Below are positions 1-8,534 of a stretch of 64,000 nt of DNA, piece by piece. Both the position numbers and the translations under genes were made by a program. How positions within the stretch are numbered: the first letter of the stretch is position 1; the number at the start of each line of letters is the position of its first letter. The notes beneath the pieces are model-generated. The model was given only the letters and a program-made list of their open reading frames with translations. It was not told the origin of the DNA and ran no database searches. Source of the stretch: HGM13006 sp900757695 (GTDB taxonomy: Bacteria > Bacillota > Clostridia > Oscillospirales > Oscillospiraceae); assembly GCA_959607825.1 (NCBI GenBank), contig CAUHNW010000007.1, forward strand, positions 87,263-151,262, read 5' to 3'.

Positions 1-157
1 CCTGACGGATCAGTGCGGCAGAGGGGGCGGCACCGGCACCGCAGTACCGATAAAACAGCGGGTTTCCCTCCATTACGTTCAGAATGGCGGGAATATCTGC
101 CTCGGTCAGCCTGCGGACGGTGTACCGGGCAGAAAGCTCTGAAATGGACAGTGACAT
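1..157 (-). CDS. GNAT-like acetyltransferase, N-terminal part (runs off the left edge)
   Basis: The minus strand opens with ATG at 157, preceded by an AGGAGC ribosome binding site. The 51 visible residues include YTVRRLTEADIPAILNVMEG followed by NPLFYRYC. The pattern of a beta strand, then R-x-L/A-x-x-D-I-P/L, then a helix is the usual first motif of GCN5-related N-acetyltransferases. The acetyl-CoA binding core lies outside the window, so the assignment rests on the N-terminus only and the substrate cannot be judged. Confidence 0.55.
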   Translation of the reverse strand, partial: MSLSISELSARYTVRRLTEADIPAILNVMEGNPLFYRYCGAGAAPSAALIRQ

Positions 158-174
158 GAAGCAGCTCCTTTCTG

Positions 175-373
175 AAGGAGAAGCGACGGAATGAGCGAGA
201 GACGGCGCCAAAACGCCGTCGCGAACGATAACGCCGTCGCGAACGATATGGAGTCCGCGATAAAGAGCACCAAGGCGAAGCCCAGCAAAGCGGGTTCGGC
301 TTGGAAAGGAGGAGCGACGGAATGAGCGAGATGCGGCGCAAAAACGCCGTCGCGAGCGATATGGAGTCCGCGA
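175..373 (+). repeat. Two direct repeats with overlapping micro-ORFs
   Basis: Copy A (about 175-260) and copy B (about 306-373) share most of some 65 bases: AAGGAG, GCGACGGAATGAGCGAGA, AAACGCCGTCGCGA and ATATGGAGTCCGCGA. Copy A contains a perfect 18-bp internal tandem duplication (212-229 and 230-247). Each copy can form a small GGCG/CGCC hairpin. Each copy also holds a ribosome-binding-site-like AAGGAG followed by an ATG (191 and 322). The first micro-ORF (191-325, 44 codons, MSERRRQNAVANDNAVAND...) ends in ATGA and so overlaps the start of the second (322 onward, about 23 codons). Whether these are translated is unknown. The arrangement looks like a member of an interspersed repeat family. 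Confidence 0.6.
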
Positions 374-381
374 CGACGTGG

Positions 382-469
382 TGGTGCTGGTAGCCGGGCT
401 CGAACCGGCACGCCTTTGAGGGGCGAGGGATTTTAAGTCCCTTGTGTCTGCCAATTTCACCATACCAGC
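382..469 (-). tRNA. tRNA-Leu (anticodon TAA)
   Basis: Read on the minus strand, the 7-bp acceptor stem GCTGGTA/TACCAGC, a D-arm with AATTGGCAGAC, the anticodon loop ACTTAAAA (anticodon TAA), a long class II variable arm and the T-arm GGTTCGAGCCC are all present. The CCA end is encoded. Length is 88 nt, typical for leucine tRNA. Confidence 0.96.
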
Positions 470-478
470 ATTGCTACT

Positions 479-507
479 ATTTTACCCAGATGCGGGAGAT
501 CTGTCAA
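479..507 (-). promoter_or_regulatory. Promoter of tRNA-Leu
   Basis: Consensus TTGACA (507-502) and TAAAAT (484-479) are separated by 17 nt, about 10 nt upstream of the mature tRNA 5' end. Confidence 0.85.
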
Positions 508-597
508 GGAAAATGTATCATGGAACAGGCAGGGGCGTTGTTTCGGTGGAAAAAACGTGCTATGATAACGGCATTAAATGCAAGGGAATGCTGATTT

Positions 598-3129
598 ATG
601 ATGAAACGCTCCGTAATAGGAATACTTGCCCATGTGGACGCAGGAAAAACCACACTGTCTGAGGCCATGCTCTATACGGCCGGATCACTTCGGGTGCTTG
701 GACGGGTGGATCATGGTGACGCTTTTCTGGACACCTTTTCGCTGGAACGTCAGCGAGGCATTACGATCTTTTCCAAGCAGGCGGTATTGCAGCTGCCGGA
801 GCTGAAGGCTATACTGCTGGATACGCCGGGGCATGTGGATTTTTCGGCAGAGATGGAGCGGACGCTGGATGTTCTGGACTGCGCCATTCTGGTGGTCAGC
901 GGCAGCTCCGGCGTCCAGAGCCATACCCGGACAGTATGGAAGCTGCTGCGGCAGCGGGAAATCCCGGTGTTGCTGTTTGTCAATAAAATGGATCTGCCCG
1001 GGACTGATCGGGAGGAAATTCTGCGGGAATTGAAGCAGGATCTCAGCAGCCGGATCTGTGATCTGAGCGGAGAGACGGAAGAGGAGATCGCCCTGTGTGA
1101 CGAAAACCTGCTGGAACGGTATCTGGAAAACGGAGCCCTTGCAGAGCAGGATATAGTGGCGGCGGTGCAGGCAGGAAAGCTGTTCCCGGTATGGTTTGGC
1201 TCGGCGCTAAAGCTTCAGGGGGTATCAGAATTTATGGATGCGCTCCAGCGGTTTGCTCCCCAATGCATCTCTGCACCGGAATTTGCGGCCCGGGTATATA
1301 AAATATCCCGAGACGAGCAGGGGCAGCGTATGACCCATCTGAAGGTGACTGGCGGGGTGCTCCATGTTCGGGATACCCTGCCGAATGGAGAAAAGGTGAC
1401 ACAGATCCGGGTCTATTCCGGGGCGAAATTCCAGACAGCAGAGGAACTGCTGCCAGGAGAGGCTGCGGCGGTGCTGGGGCCGGTAGAGACCATGCCGGGC
1501 CAGCGGTTGGGTGCAGAAGCCGGACAGGAGGAACCGGCAGCCATGTGCCCGGTATTTACTTATCGGGTGATCCTGCCGGATGGGGCCGACCTGACACGGA
1601 GCCTTGCCCAGCTGCGGCAGATGGAGGAAGAGGAGCCCCAGCTGCATGTGACCTTCGATCAGCGCCGACAGGAGATCCGGGTGGAGATCATGGGGCCGGT
1701 ACAGCTGGAGGTGCTGAAGGAACTGCTGAAGGAACGCTTTCAGCTGGAGGTGGAGTTCGGACAGGGCAGCATTCTCTATCGGGAAACCATACAGAAACCG
1801 GTGGAGGGCGTGGGACACTATGAACCCCTGCGGCACTATGCGGAGGTACATCTGCTGCTGGAGCCCGGGGAGCGGGGCAGCGGCTTGGAATTCAGCTCTG
1901 ACTGCTCGGAGGATCAATTGGATCGCAATTGGCAGCGGCTGATTTTGACCCATCTGGCAGAAAAACAGCATTTGGGAGTCCTCACCGGTTCTCCAATTAC
2001 GGATATGAAGATCACACTGGTTTCCGGGAAAGCACACGTCAAGCACACCGAGGGCGGTGACTTCCGGCAGGCCACCTACCGGGCCGTGCGGCAGGGACTC
2101 ATGGAGGCGGAATCTGTGCTGCTGGAACCATGGTATGGCTTCCGGCTGGAGCTCCCACAGGAAAATGTGGGCAGGGCCATGGCGGATTTTCAGCGGATGG
2201 GCGCAGAGCTTTCTCTGCCGGAAACATTAGGGGACAATGCTGCTCTGGAGGGCAGTGTGGCAGTTTCCAAAATGGGAGATTATCCACAGGAGATTACGGC
2301 CTATACCCACGGCCTTGGGAGACTTTCTCTGCGGGTGCAGGGCTATGCTCCCTGCCCGGATCAGGAGAAGGTCGTAGCAGAGCTTGGATATGATCCGGAA
2401 GGGGATGTGGACAACTCTCCGGACAGCGTGTTCTGCGGCCATGGCGCAGGTTATCTGGTGAAGTGGAACGATGTGAAGAACCAGATGCATCTGCCTGCTT
2501 ACTTGAAGCCGCCAAAGCCGGAGCTGCCGGAGCGGGAGGTTCTGGGCCGCCGGTACAAAGCGCTTGCTGCCACAGATAAAGAGCTGCTGCAAATATTTGA
2601 GCGTACCTATGGGCCGCTGCGGCGAGATCGCATGGAGGCCATGAAAACAAGGAAAGCATCGGATACCCCCAAACCCCAGAAGCCCTCCCCGGCGCTGACC
2701 GGGCCGGAATATGTATTGGTAGACGGCTATAATATGATTTTTGCGTGGCCCCACCTGAAGGCGCTGGCGCAGCAGAGTCTGGATGCCGCAAGAGATGAAC
2801 TGGTGGATATTCTGCGGAACTACCAGAGTTATCGGCAGTGTCCGGTTATTCTGGTGTTTGATGCCTACAAGGTCAAGGGAAATCCCGGCTCTGTGGAGCA
2901 CTATGGGGACTTATCCGTGGTCTACACCAGAGAGGCTCAGACGGCGGACAGCTATATTGAACGGCTGTCCTATGACCTTGGGAAAAAGCATCGGGTGCGG
3001 GTAGCCACCTCGGACGGGCTGGAGCAGATCATCATTTTGGGCCATGGAGCGCTGCGGACCCCAGCTTCTGTGTTTTTACAGGAGGTGGAGGATGTGATGG
3101 AGAATATTCGGAGCTTTTTGACAGAGTGA
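598..3129 (+). CDS. TetM-like ribosomal-protection translational GTPase fused to a C-terminal NYN (YacP-like) nuclease domain
   Basis: The 843-residue protein starts with an EF-G/TetM-type G domain: AHVDAGKTT (G1), RGITI (G2), DTPGHVDF (G3) and NKMD (G4). Domains II-V of a ribosomal protection protein follow to about residue 640. Residues about 703-843 form a second domain with VDGYNMIF, VFDAY, TADSYIE and TSDG. These are the spaced acidic residues of a YacP/NYN (PIN-like) RNase, which is normally a separate protein of about 170 residues. Known ribosomal protection proteins are about 640 residues, so the extra 200 residues are a real fusion, joined by a Lys/Pro-rich linker. The first domain should bind the ribosome with GTP and remodel it. 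Linking that to RNA cleavage is inference. ATG codons at 598 and 601 both fit; AAGGGA lies about 10 nt upstream. Whether it gives tetracycline resistance cannot be told. Confidence 0.88.
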   Translation: MMKRSVIGILAHVDAGKTTLSEAMLYTAGSLRVLGRVDHGDAFLDTFSLERQRGITIFSKQAVLQLPELKAILLDTPGHVDFSAEMERTLDVLDCAILVVSGSSGVQSHTRTVWKLLRQREIPVLLFVNKMDLPGTDREEILRELKQDLSSRICDLSGETEEEIALCDENLLERYLENGALAEQDIVAAVQAGKLFPVWFGSALKLQGVSEFMDALQRFAPQCISAPEFAARVYKISRDEQGQRMTHLKVTGGVLHVRDTLPNGEKVTQIRVYSGAKFQTAEELLPGEAAAVLGPVETMPGQRLGAEAGQEEPAAMCPVFTYRVILPDGADLTRSLAQLRQMEEEEPQLHVTFDQRRQEIRVEIMGPVQLEVLKELLKERFQLEVEFGQGSILYRETIQKPVEGVGHYEPLRHYAEVHLLLEPGERGSGLEFSSDCSEDQLDRNWQRLILTHLAEKQHLGVLTGSPITDMKITLVSGKAHVKHTEGGDFRQATYRAVRQGLMEAESVLLEPWYGFRLELPQENVGRAMADFQRMGAELSLPETLGDNAALEGSVAVSKMGDYPQEITAYTHGLGRLSLRVQGYAPCPDQEKVVAELGYDPEGDVDNSPDSVFCGHGAGYLVKWNDVKNQMHLPAYLKPPKPELPEREVLGRRYKALAATDKELLQIFERTYGPLRRDRMEAMKTRKASDTPKPQKPSPALTGPEYVLVDGYNMIFAWPHLKALAQQSLDAARDELVDILRNYQSYRQCPVILVFDAYKVKGNPGSVEHYGDLSVVYTREAQTADSYIERLSYDLGKKHRVRVATSDGLEQIIILGHGALRTPASVFLQEVEDVMENIRSFLTE

Positions 3130-3135
3130 AATAAG

Positions 3136-3172
3136 ATCAGGCAGCCGGAGGACGTTCCTCTGACTGCCTGAT
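3136..3172. terminator. Bidirectional terminator
   Basis: A 9-bp stem ATCAGGCAG/CTGCCTGAT with an inner GAGG/CCTC stem lies between the convergent GTPase and SDR genes. It is followed by TTTGTTT on the plus strand. Confidence 0.75.
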
Positions 3173-3176
3173 TTGT

Positions 3177-3881
3177 TTACATAACGAACCCGCCGCTGAC
3201 ATCCAGAAGTGTGCCGGTAACAAAGCCTGCTTCCGGAGAGGCCAGATACCAGATGGCATCTGCAACATTTTTGGGCGTTCCCAGCAGTTCCAGCGGGGTC
3301 TCCTGCCGTAATTCCTCCAATACATCCGGCGCCACATTCTTTACCATATCGGTTTGAATGACACCGGGGGCTACTGCATTGACCCGGATGCCTGATGGCC
3401 CCAGCTCTTTGGCCAGCGCTTTGGTCAAGCCGATGACGGCGGCCTTGGAGGTGGAGTAGGCTACCTCGCAGGAGCTTCCGACCCGTCCCCACATGGAGGA
3501 TACATTGACGATTGCTCCGGATTGCTTTTGCAGCATCCCCGAAAGGGCGGCCTTGCAGCACAGGAACATTCCCGTAACATTGACGTCCATGATCCGACGA
3601 AAGGTCTCGGCAGACACCCAGTTGATGGGATTGTAGTCCACGATGCCGGCATTGTTGACCAGAACATCCACCGGGCCGATTTGTGCAAAGGCGCCGGTTA
3701 CGGCAGCTTCATCGGATATATCGCACTGGAGCCCGATGGCTCCGGTCTCCTGCGACAGAGCCTCTGCCAGTTCCCTGCTCTTCTCATAGAGAAAGTAAAC
3801 CCGATCGCCTTCCTGTGTAAAGCGCCGGACGGCTGCGGCGCCGATCCCACGGGAGCCGCCGGTGATAACAACGGTTCTCAT
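3177..3881 (-). CDS. SDR-family oxidoreductase (FabG-like)
   Basis: The 234-residue protein is a classical short-chain dehydrogenase/reductase. It has the nucleotide-binding TGGSRGIG at residues 7-14, NNAG at 76-79, a catalytic serine in VNVSS, and the Y142-x3-K146 pair in AYSTSKAA. The C-terminal GxxxDVSGG is also typical. It should reduce or oxidise a carbonyl/hydroxyl group with NAD(P). The FabG-like motifs fit 3-oxoacyl-ACP reductase, but its place as the last gene of a MarR-controlled exporter operon argues for a role in a stress or detoxification response. Its start overlaps the stop of the upstream ABC gene by 4 nt (ATGA), so translation is probably coupled. Confidence 0.88.
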   Translation of the reverse strand: MRTVVITGGSRGIGAAAVRRFTQEGDRVYFLYEKSRELAEALSQETGAIGLQCDISDEAAVTGAFAQIGPVDVLVNNAGIVDYNPINWVSAETFRRIMDVNVTGMFLCCKAALSGMLQKQSGAIVNVSSMWGRVGSSCEVAYSTSKAAVIGLTKALAKELGPSGIRVNAVAPGVIQTDMVKNVAPDVLEELRQETPLELLGTPKNVADAIWYLASPEAGFVTGTLLDVSGGFVM

Positions 3882-5986
3882 CGTCCAACGCCCTCCGTTT
3901 CGGGGTCAGCAGGCTGCGGCGCTGCCTGTGCGCTGCTGGGCATTTTTGGGGAGCCTTCCGGGAACTCGGCGCCCTTTCCCTTATTCCTTTTTTCTTTTTT
4001 GACCTTGCCCGGGAAACCGCCGCCGGGGAAACCGCCGGGGAACCCACCGGGGAATCCGGTGCTTTGCTGGACGGGGGCCTCGTCTTCAACGGCAGCGCCA
4101 ATGAATTGGGAATTATAGAGGTCGTAATAGAAGCCCTTCTGATCCAGCAGCTGCTGATGGGTACCCTGCTCGATGATGGAGCCATGGTTCATGACCAGAA
4201 TCAGATCCGCATCCCGGATGGTGGAGAGCCGATGGGCGATCACAAAGCTGGTGCGTCCCTCCATGAGCTTCTGCATGGCTCGCTGGATCAAAACCTCAGT
4301 GCGGGTATCTACCGAGGAGGTGGCCTCGTCCAGAATCAGAATGCTGGGATCGGAGAGAAACGCTCTTGCAATGGTCATCAGCTGCTTCTGTCCCTGAGAG
4401 ATGTTGGTAGCGTCATCGTTGATGACGGTGTCATATCCGTGGGGCAGGGTCTGCACAAAATGATCCACATAGGCCATTTTGGCGGCAGCAACGATTTCTT
4501 CCTCTGTGGCTTCCTTACCCTTGAGCACGTTATAGCCGTAGGCGATGTTGTCCCGGATGGTGCCGGAGAACAGCCATACATCCTGAAGCACCATGCCGAT
4601 TTTACTGCGAAGCTCTTCCCGTGGGATGGAACGGATGTCCTTCCCGTCAATGGAAATACGGCCCCCGTCTACCTCATAAAAACGCATGAGCAGGTTTACC
4701 AGCGTGGTTTTTCCGGCGCCGGTGGGGCCGACAATGGCCACCTTTTCACCGGGACGAACCGTCAGGTTCAGATCCTCGATGAGCTTGGTGTCGGGCTTGT
4801 AGCTGAAGTCCACATGCTCAAAGGACACCACCTTGGGATCCTCCAGATGCTGAATGGGCTCCATATCCGGAACGGCCTCTTCCTCGTCCAGCAGCTCAAA
4901 GACCCGCTCAGCAGAGGCAATGGTAGATTGGATGGTGGAGGCGATGGAGGCGGTCTGGGTAATGGGCATCATCAGCTGCTTGGAGTAGGCAATGATGGCG
5001 GTGACATCACCCAGTGTCACGATCATGCCCATCGGGCCGCCGCTGACGATCCACACGCCGCCCAGAATGCAGACGGCCACATAGTTGAGGTTGTTGATAA
5101 CGGTCATGGCGGGCTGGATCACGCCGGAGATAAATGCAGCTTTGAAGGAGGACTGGAACAGCACCTCGTTTTCCTTTTCGAAGGCATCCATGGCGGCGGC
5201 CTGACGGCCAAAGAGCTTTACAACGGTATGACCGGTGTACATTTCCTCAATCTGTCCGTTGAGATTGCCGGTGGAGGCCCACTGGGTGGTGAAGTAGCCC
5301 TTGGCCTTGGAGGCGATGACCTTGGTCATCAGGAAGCACAGCACCACCGTGACCAGAGAGATCATGGTCAGCAGCCAGTTCCGGTAGAACATGAAGAACA
5401 GAACGCTGACCAGCGTGATGATGGCCGAGATGATCTGGGTCAGGCTCATTTGCAGGGTCATGGAGATGTTTTCTACATCGTTGGACACACGGGAGAGAAT
5501 ATCGCCCCGGGAATGCGCATCAAAATATTTGATGGGCAGCTTCTTCAGCTTGATGTCGATGGCCTTGCGCATGTCATAGACGAGATTCTGGGACACATCG
5601 ATCATAATGAACTGCTGAATGAGGTTGCAGACCACCGTGAGCGCATAGAGAAGGCCCACGATAATGGCGGCGTGCCGCAGAGCGGCAAAGTCGATGCCGC
5701 CGCCGGCAGACTTGCTGCTTACACCGTCGGTGATGATATCCACCATGTCTGCCAGCTTGTTGGGGGCATAGGTGCTGGCTACGGTATATACGATGGTCAT
5801 CACAAAGGTCAAAAGGATCAGCGGAAGCTGAGGCCTTAACAGCTGGAGCAGCCGGGACATGGTACCCTTGAAGTCGCCTACCTGTTCACTGCTGGAGATA
5901 AACCGGCTGCCGGGGCCGCCGGAGAAGCGTTTTTGGCGCTGAAGCTCCAGTTCCCGTTTTTCCTTCTCGATATCTTCGTTTGCCAT
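3878..5986 (-). CDS. ABC exporter half-transporter, catalytically competent subunit, with Gly/Pro-rich tail
   Basis: This is a 702-residue type IV exporter half: six transmembrane segments (about 50-350) then a nucleotide-binding domain. It has Walker A GPTGAGKTT (420-428), signature ISQGQ (529-533), Walker B ILILDE (549-554) and H-loop H585. Catalytic Glu and His are intact. The SQGQ variant of the signature is also seen in the partner-type subunit of heterodimeric exporters such as TM287/288. It pairs with the adjacent gene, whose site is degenerate. The last 70 residues are unusual: a repeated FPGG motif followed by a Lys-rich stretch, absent from the family. Such heterodimers export drugs or lipids; the substrate is unknown. 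Confidence 0.93.
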   Translation of the reverse strand: MANEDIEKEKRELELQRQKRFSGGPGSRFISSSEQVGDFKGTMSRLLQLLRPQLPLILLTFVMTIVYTVASTYAPNKLADMVDIITDGVSSKSAGGGIDFAALRHAAIIVGLLYALTVVCNLIQQFIMIDVSQNLVYDMRKAIDIKLKKLPIKYFDAHSRGDILSRVSNDVENISMTLQMSLTQIISAIITLVSVLFFMFYRNWLLTMISLVTVVLCFLMTKVIASKAKGYFTTQWASTGNLNGQIEEMYTGHTVVKLFGRQAAAMDAFEKENEVLFQSSFKAAFISGVIQPAMTVINNLNYVAVCILGGVWIVSGGPMGMIVTLGDVTAIIAYSKQLMMPITQTASIASTIQSTIASAERVFELLDEEEAVPDMEPIQHLEDPKVVSFEHVDFSYKPDTKLIEDLNLTVRPGEKVAIVGPTGAGKTTLVNLLMRFYEVDGGRISIDGKDIRSIPREELRSKIGMVLQDVWLFSGTIRDNIAYGYNVLKGKEATEEEIVAAAKMAYVDHFVQTLPHGYDTVINDDATNISQGQKQLMTIARAFLSDPSILILDEATSSVDTRTEVLIQRAMQKLMEGRTSFVIAHRLSTIRDADLILVMNHGSIIEQGTHQQLLDQKGFYYDLYNSQFIGAAVEDEAPVQQSTGFPGGFPGGFPGGGFPGKVKKEKRNKGKGAEFPEGSPKMPSSAQAAPQPADPETEGVGR

Positions 5987-7726
5987 TTACGCCACCTCCT
6001 CTGCACTGAGCTGGCTCAGTACGATTTCCTTGTAGACCTGACAGGATTCCATCAGCTGCTTGTGGGTGCCAATGCCGGCTACCTTGCCCTCGTCCAGAAC
6101 GATGATCCGGTCTGCGTTCAAAACGGTAGTAACACGCTGGGCAACGATCAGCACGGCGGCATCCCGTGTTTCTTTGCTCAGTGCCTGACGAAGCTTTGCA
6201 TCGGTCTTAAAGTCCAGAGCGGAGAAGCTGTCATCAAAAATGTACACATCGGGCTTGCGGATGACAGCCCGGGCAATGGCCAGACGCTGGCGCTGACCGC
6301 CGGATACGTTGGTGCCGCCCTGAGAAATGGAGGCCTCCAGCCCTGCGGGCATCTGGGATACAAAGTCTTTCCCCTGCGCCACCTCCAGTGCGTGCCACAT
6401 TTCTTCTTCCGTGGCATCCTCTTTTCCGTATTGGAGGTTGGAGGCGATGGTGCCGTCAAAGAGCAGGGCTTTCTGGGGCACAACACCCAGATGGCTCCGC
6501 AGTTCTTCCTGACTGAGATCCCGGACATCAATGCCGTTGATGAGCACCTGACCGCCGGTGGCATCGTAGATCCGGGGGATCAGGTTGATCAGCGTGGTTT
6601 TGCCGGAGCCTGTGGAGCCAATGATGGCGGTGGTCTCACCGGGCCGGGTTGTAAAGCTCACATGTTCCAGTACGGGGCGGTCCGCCTCGGGATAGCAGAA
6701 GGATACATCCCGGAATTCCAGCCCCTGAAACGGTCCAAGATGAGCTTCCTCCGAAGGATCCAGATCCTTTACGGTGGGATCGTATTCCAAAACCTCGTTG
6801 ATACGGCCGATGGAGGTCATGGCTCTGGGGATCATATTCATCATCATGGAGGACGCCATTACGCTCATTAGGATCTGGGTCAGGTAGGTGACAAAGGCGT
6901 TCATGGAGCCGATGCCCATGCCGCCGTGATCGATGCGGATAGCGCCCATATAGTAGGCGGCCAGTGTGGCGATGTTCATGACCAGAGTGACCATTGGCAT
7001 CATGGCGGTCATAAGCTTATGGGCATGCACGGCGATTTTCAGCATTTTCTCATTTTCTCTGTCGTAGCGCTTTTCCTCATAGTCCGTGCGAACAAAGGCA
7101 CGGATGACCCGAATGCCGGAAAGCTTCTCACGGAGCACCTGATTGAGAACATCAACCTGAGTCTGCTGCTTTTTGAACCACGGGTGGGACTTTTTCGTGG
7201 TGACGATGACCATCACTGCAATGACCGGCACCACAAACAGCAGGATTACCGACAGCTTGACGTCCTGCCGGAGGCACATGATGATGCCGCCCAGAAGAAG
7301 GATCGGCGTGGTGATGATGGTGCGCAGAAGCATCTGCATCATCTGCTGGATCTGGTTGACATCGTTGGTGGTGCGGGTGATCAGGGACGGGGTGCCGAAT
7401 TTATCCAGATCGGACTGGGAAAAGGACTGTACCTTGGTAAACAGGCCCAGCCGCATATCCCGCCCATAGGCCAGCGAGGCTTTGGTGGAGAAATAGGTAG
7501 TGCCCAGCGTGCAGACGCCCACCAGAATGGCCACCAGCAGCATCAGCGCACCGTAGAAAAGAATCTTCCCTACATCACCGGCCATTACGCCGTCATCGAT
7601 GATCTTTGCGTTCAGCGCCGGAAGATACAGGTCGGAAAGAGACTGGAGGGCGATGAATACGACCGTAAGCAGCACCCACTTCCAGTATGGCTTGATATAT
7701 CTGAGAAATGTTTTCAATGGGATCAC
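5987..7726 (-). CDS. ABC exporter half-transporter, degenerate-site subunit
   Basis: The 579-residue protein has an N-terminal transmembrane domain (about 15-300) and a nucleotide-binding domain with Walker A GSTGSGKTT (370-378) and signature VSGGQ (474-478). Walker B VYIFDD ends in Asp499 where the catalytic Glu belongs, and the H-loop His is Gln530 (IVAQR). Both changes mark the degenerate ATP site of heterodimeric exporters (BmrC/BmrD, TM287/288 type). Its ATG overlaps the marR stop by 4 nt, and only one base separates its stop from the start of the next gene. The four genes are therefore one transcription unit. Confidence 0.93.
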   Translation of the reverse strand: MIPLKTFLRYIKPYWKWVLLTVVFIALQSLSDLYLPALNAKIIDDGVMAGDVGKILFYGALMLLVAILVGVCTLGTTYFSTKASLAYGRDMRLGLFTKVQSFSQSDLDKFGTPSLITRTTNDVNQIQQMMQMLLRTIITTPILLLGGIIMCLRQDVKLSVILLFVVPVIAVMVIVTTKKSHPWFKKQQTQVDVLNQVLREKLSGIRVIRAFVRTDYEEKRYDRENEKMLKIAVHAHKLMTAMMPMVTLVMNIATLAAYYMGAIRIDHGGMGIGSMNAFVTYLTQILMSVMASSMMMNMIPRAMTSIGRINEVLEYDPTVKDLDPSEEAHLGPFQGLEFRDVSFCYPEADRPVLEHVSFTTRPGETTAIIGSTGSGKTTLINLIPRIYDATGGQVLINGIDVRDLSQEELRSHLGVVPQKALLFDGTIASNLQYGKEDATEEEMWHALEVAQGKDFVSQMPAGLEASISQGGTNVSGGQRQRLAIARAVIRKPDVYIFDDSFSALDFKTDAKLRQALSKETRDAAVLIVAQRVTTVLNADRIIVLDEGKVAGIGTHKQLMESCQVYKEIVLSQLSAEEVA

Positions 7727-8283
7727 TCCTTGCGTGGGGGTTCCGGACGATCCTCCAGAATGCCCCGGATATTTTGCCCCAGCCGGGACAGCAGGGCGTC
7801 CATGTGCTGGAGCTCTTCAGGGCTGAAATTCTGAAAGACCCGGGAGAAATAGCCGTCCACCGCTCGGCGGTCTTCTTCGTCCAGGGCAACGGCGGCTGGG
7901 GTGGGGTAAATGCGGGAGATGCGCTGATCCATGGGATCCGGGCGGCGATCCACATAACCGGATCGCTCCATCTTTTGCAGCATAACGGTAACGGTCGCTC
8001 GCTGGATATGCAGGCGGTCAGCCAGCTCACGCTGACTCATGCCCGGGGTGCGGATGATGATCCGAAGGGCGCTGGCCTGTGCCGGCGGAAGACCGCCTTC
8101 CTGCAAAACGGAACGGAAGGCCATGTGGTGGATCCGCCCGGTGTATTCGATCCGGCGCATAAGCCGGAAGGCGGTGGGTTCATCCTCCGGCGGCTCAGGA
8201 GCCTCCATGGGCGGCTCCTGCCCTGGAGGGGGCGGCGGACAAAAATCCGGGCGTGTATCCCATTCCTCTTCCCTTGACTTCAT
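7723..8283 (-). CDS. MarR-family transcriptional regulator
   Basis: ATG at 8283 is preceded by AAAGGAG, giving 186 residues. A longer reading frame would start inside the operator. Residues about 68-130 form a winged helix-turn-helix (MSQRELADRLHIQRATVTVM then a wing with DPMDQR), with dimerisation helices on both sides. The N-terminus carries a Pro/Glu-rich stretch (CPPPPPGQEPP) not usual in MarR proteins. It is the first gene of the exporter operon and an inverted repeat lies over its own promoter. It is therefore most likely an autorepressor that releases the operon when a small-molecule ligand binds. Confidence 0.92.
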   Translation of the reverse strand: MKSREEEWDTRPDFCPPPPPGQEPPMEAPEPPEDEPTAFRLMRRIEYTGRIHHMAFRSVLQEGGLPPAQASALRIIIRTPGMSQRELADRLHIQRATVTVMLQKMERSGYVDRRPDPMDQRISRIYPTPAAVALDEEDRRAVDGYFSRVFQNFSPEELQHMDALLSRLGQNIRGILEDRPEPPRKE

Positions 8284-8358
8284 AAATACTGAGAACTCCT
8301 TTCTGCTGAATACTGCGAATCGATAATGTTTTGAAGCTGACAGTATCCTAGCTAACAA

Positions 8359-8398
8359 TTAGTAAACTAACGATACAACATACACAGTCAGTTGTCAA
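8359..8398 (-). promoter_or_regulatory. Promoter and probable MarR operator of the exporter operon
   Basis: TTGACA (8398-8393) and TATCGT (8375-8370) have a 17-nt spacer. The inverted repeat TTAGT-TT-ACTAA (8359-8370) overlaps the edge of the -10 box and the start site, a normal position for a MarR repressor site. Binding by the adjacent gene product is inferred. Confidence 0.75.
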
Positions 8399-8445
8399 CA
8401 CATTTCTTGGGGAGCGGGAGCTTTTTTGTTGGAACAGCAAAATGA

Positions 8446-8474
8446 TTGCTTTTTTTACATGGGTTCCTTATAAT
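8446..8474 (+). promoter_or_regulatory. Promoter of the CoA-transferase gene
   Basis: TTGCTT (8446-8451), 17-nt spacer, TATAAT (8469-8474). It is very similar in layout to the promoter at 46495. Confidence 0.75.
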
Positions 8475-8534
8475 GAAAGGCATAAATTACTGTCACGGCT
8501 GGACGGCAGAGATGAATATGTGGAGGAATATAAA

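Noticed and set aside
175..373. CRISPR array
   Set aside because: Only two imperfect copies with unequal internal duplication and no spacer-like regularity; no cas genes in the window.
106..411. 101-codon minus-strand frame through the repeats at the left edge
   Set aside because: It overlaps the start of the acetyltransferase, both repeats and the tRNA-Leu 3' end. The plus-strand micro-ORFs with ribosome binding sites are a better explanation.
598..3129. Elongation factor G paralogue instead of a TetM-like factor
   Set aside because: The G-domain start (GILAHVDAGKTTLSEAMLY) and length before the NYN domain fit ribosomal protection proteins better than EF-G, which has a G' insertion.
4064..5839. 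591-codon open frame on the plus strand opposite the ABC exporter gene
   Set aside because: It is a His/Gly/Asp-rich antisense shadow of a clear ABC gene, with no ribosome binding site or recognisable domain.
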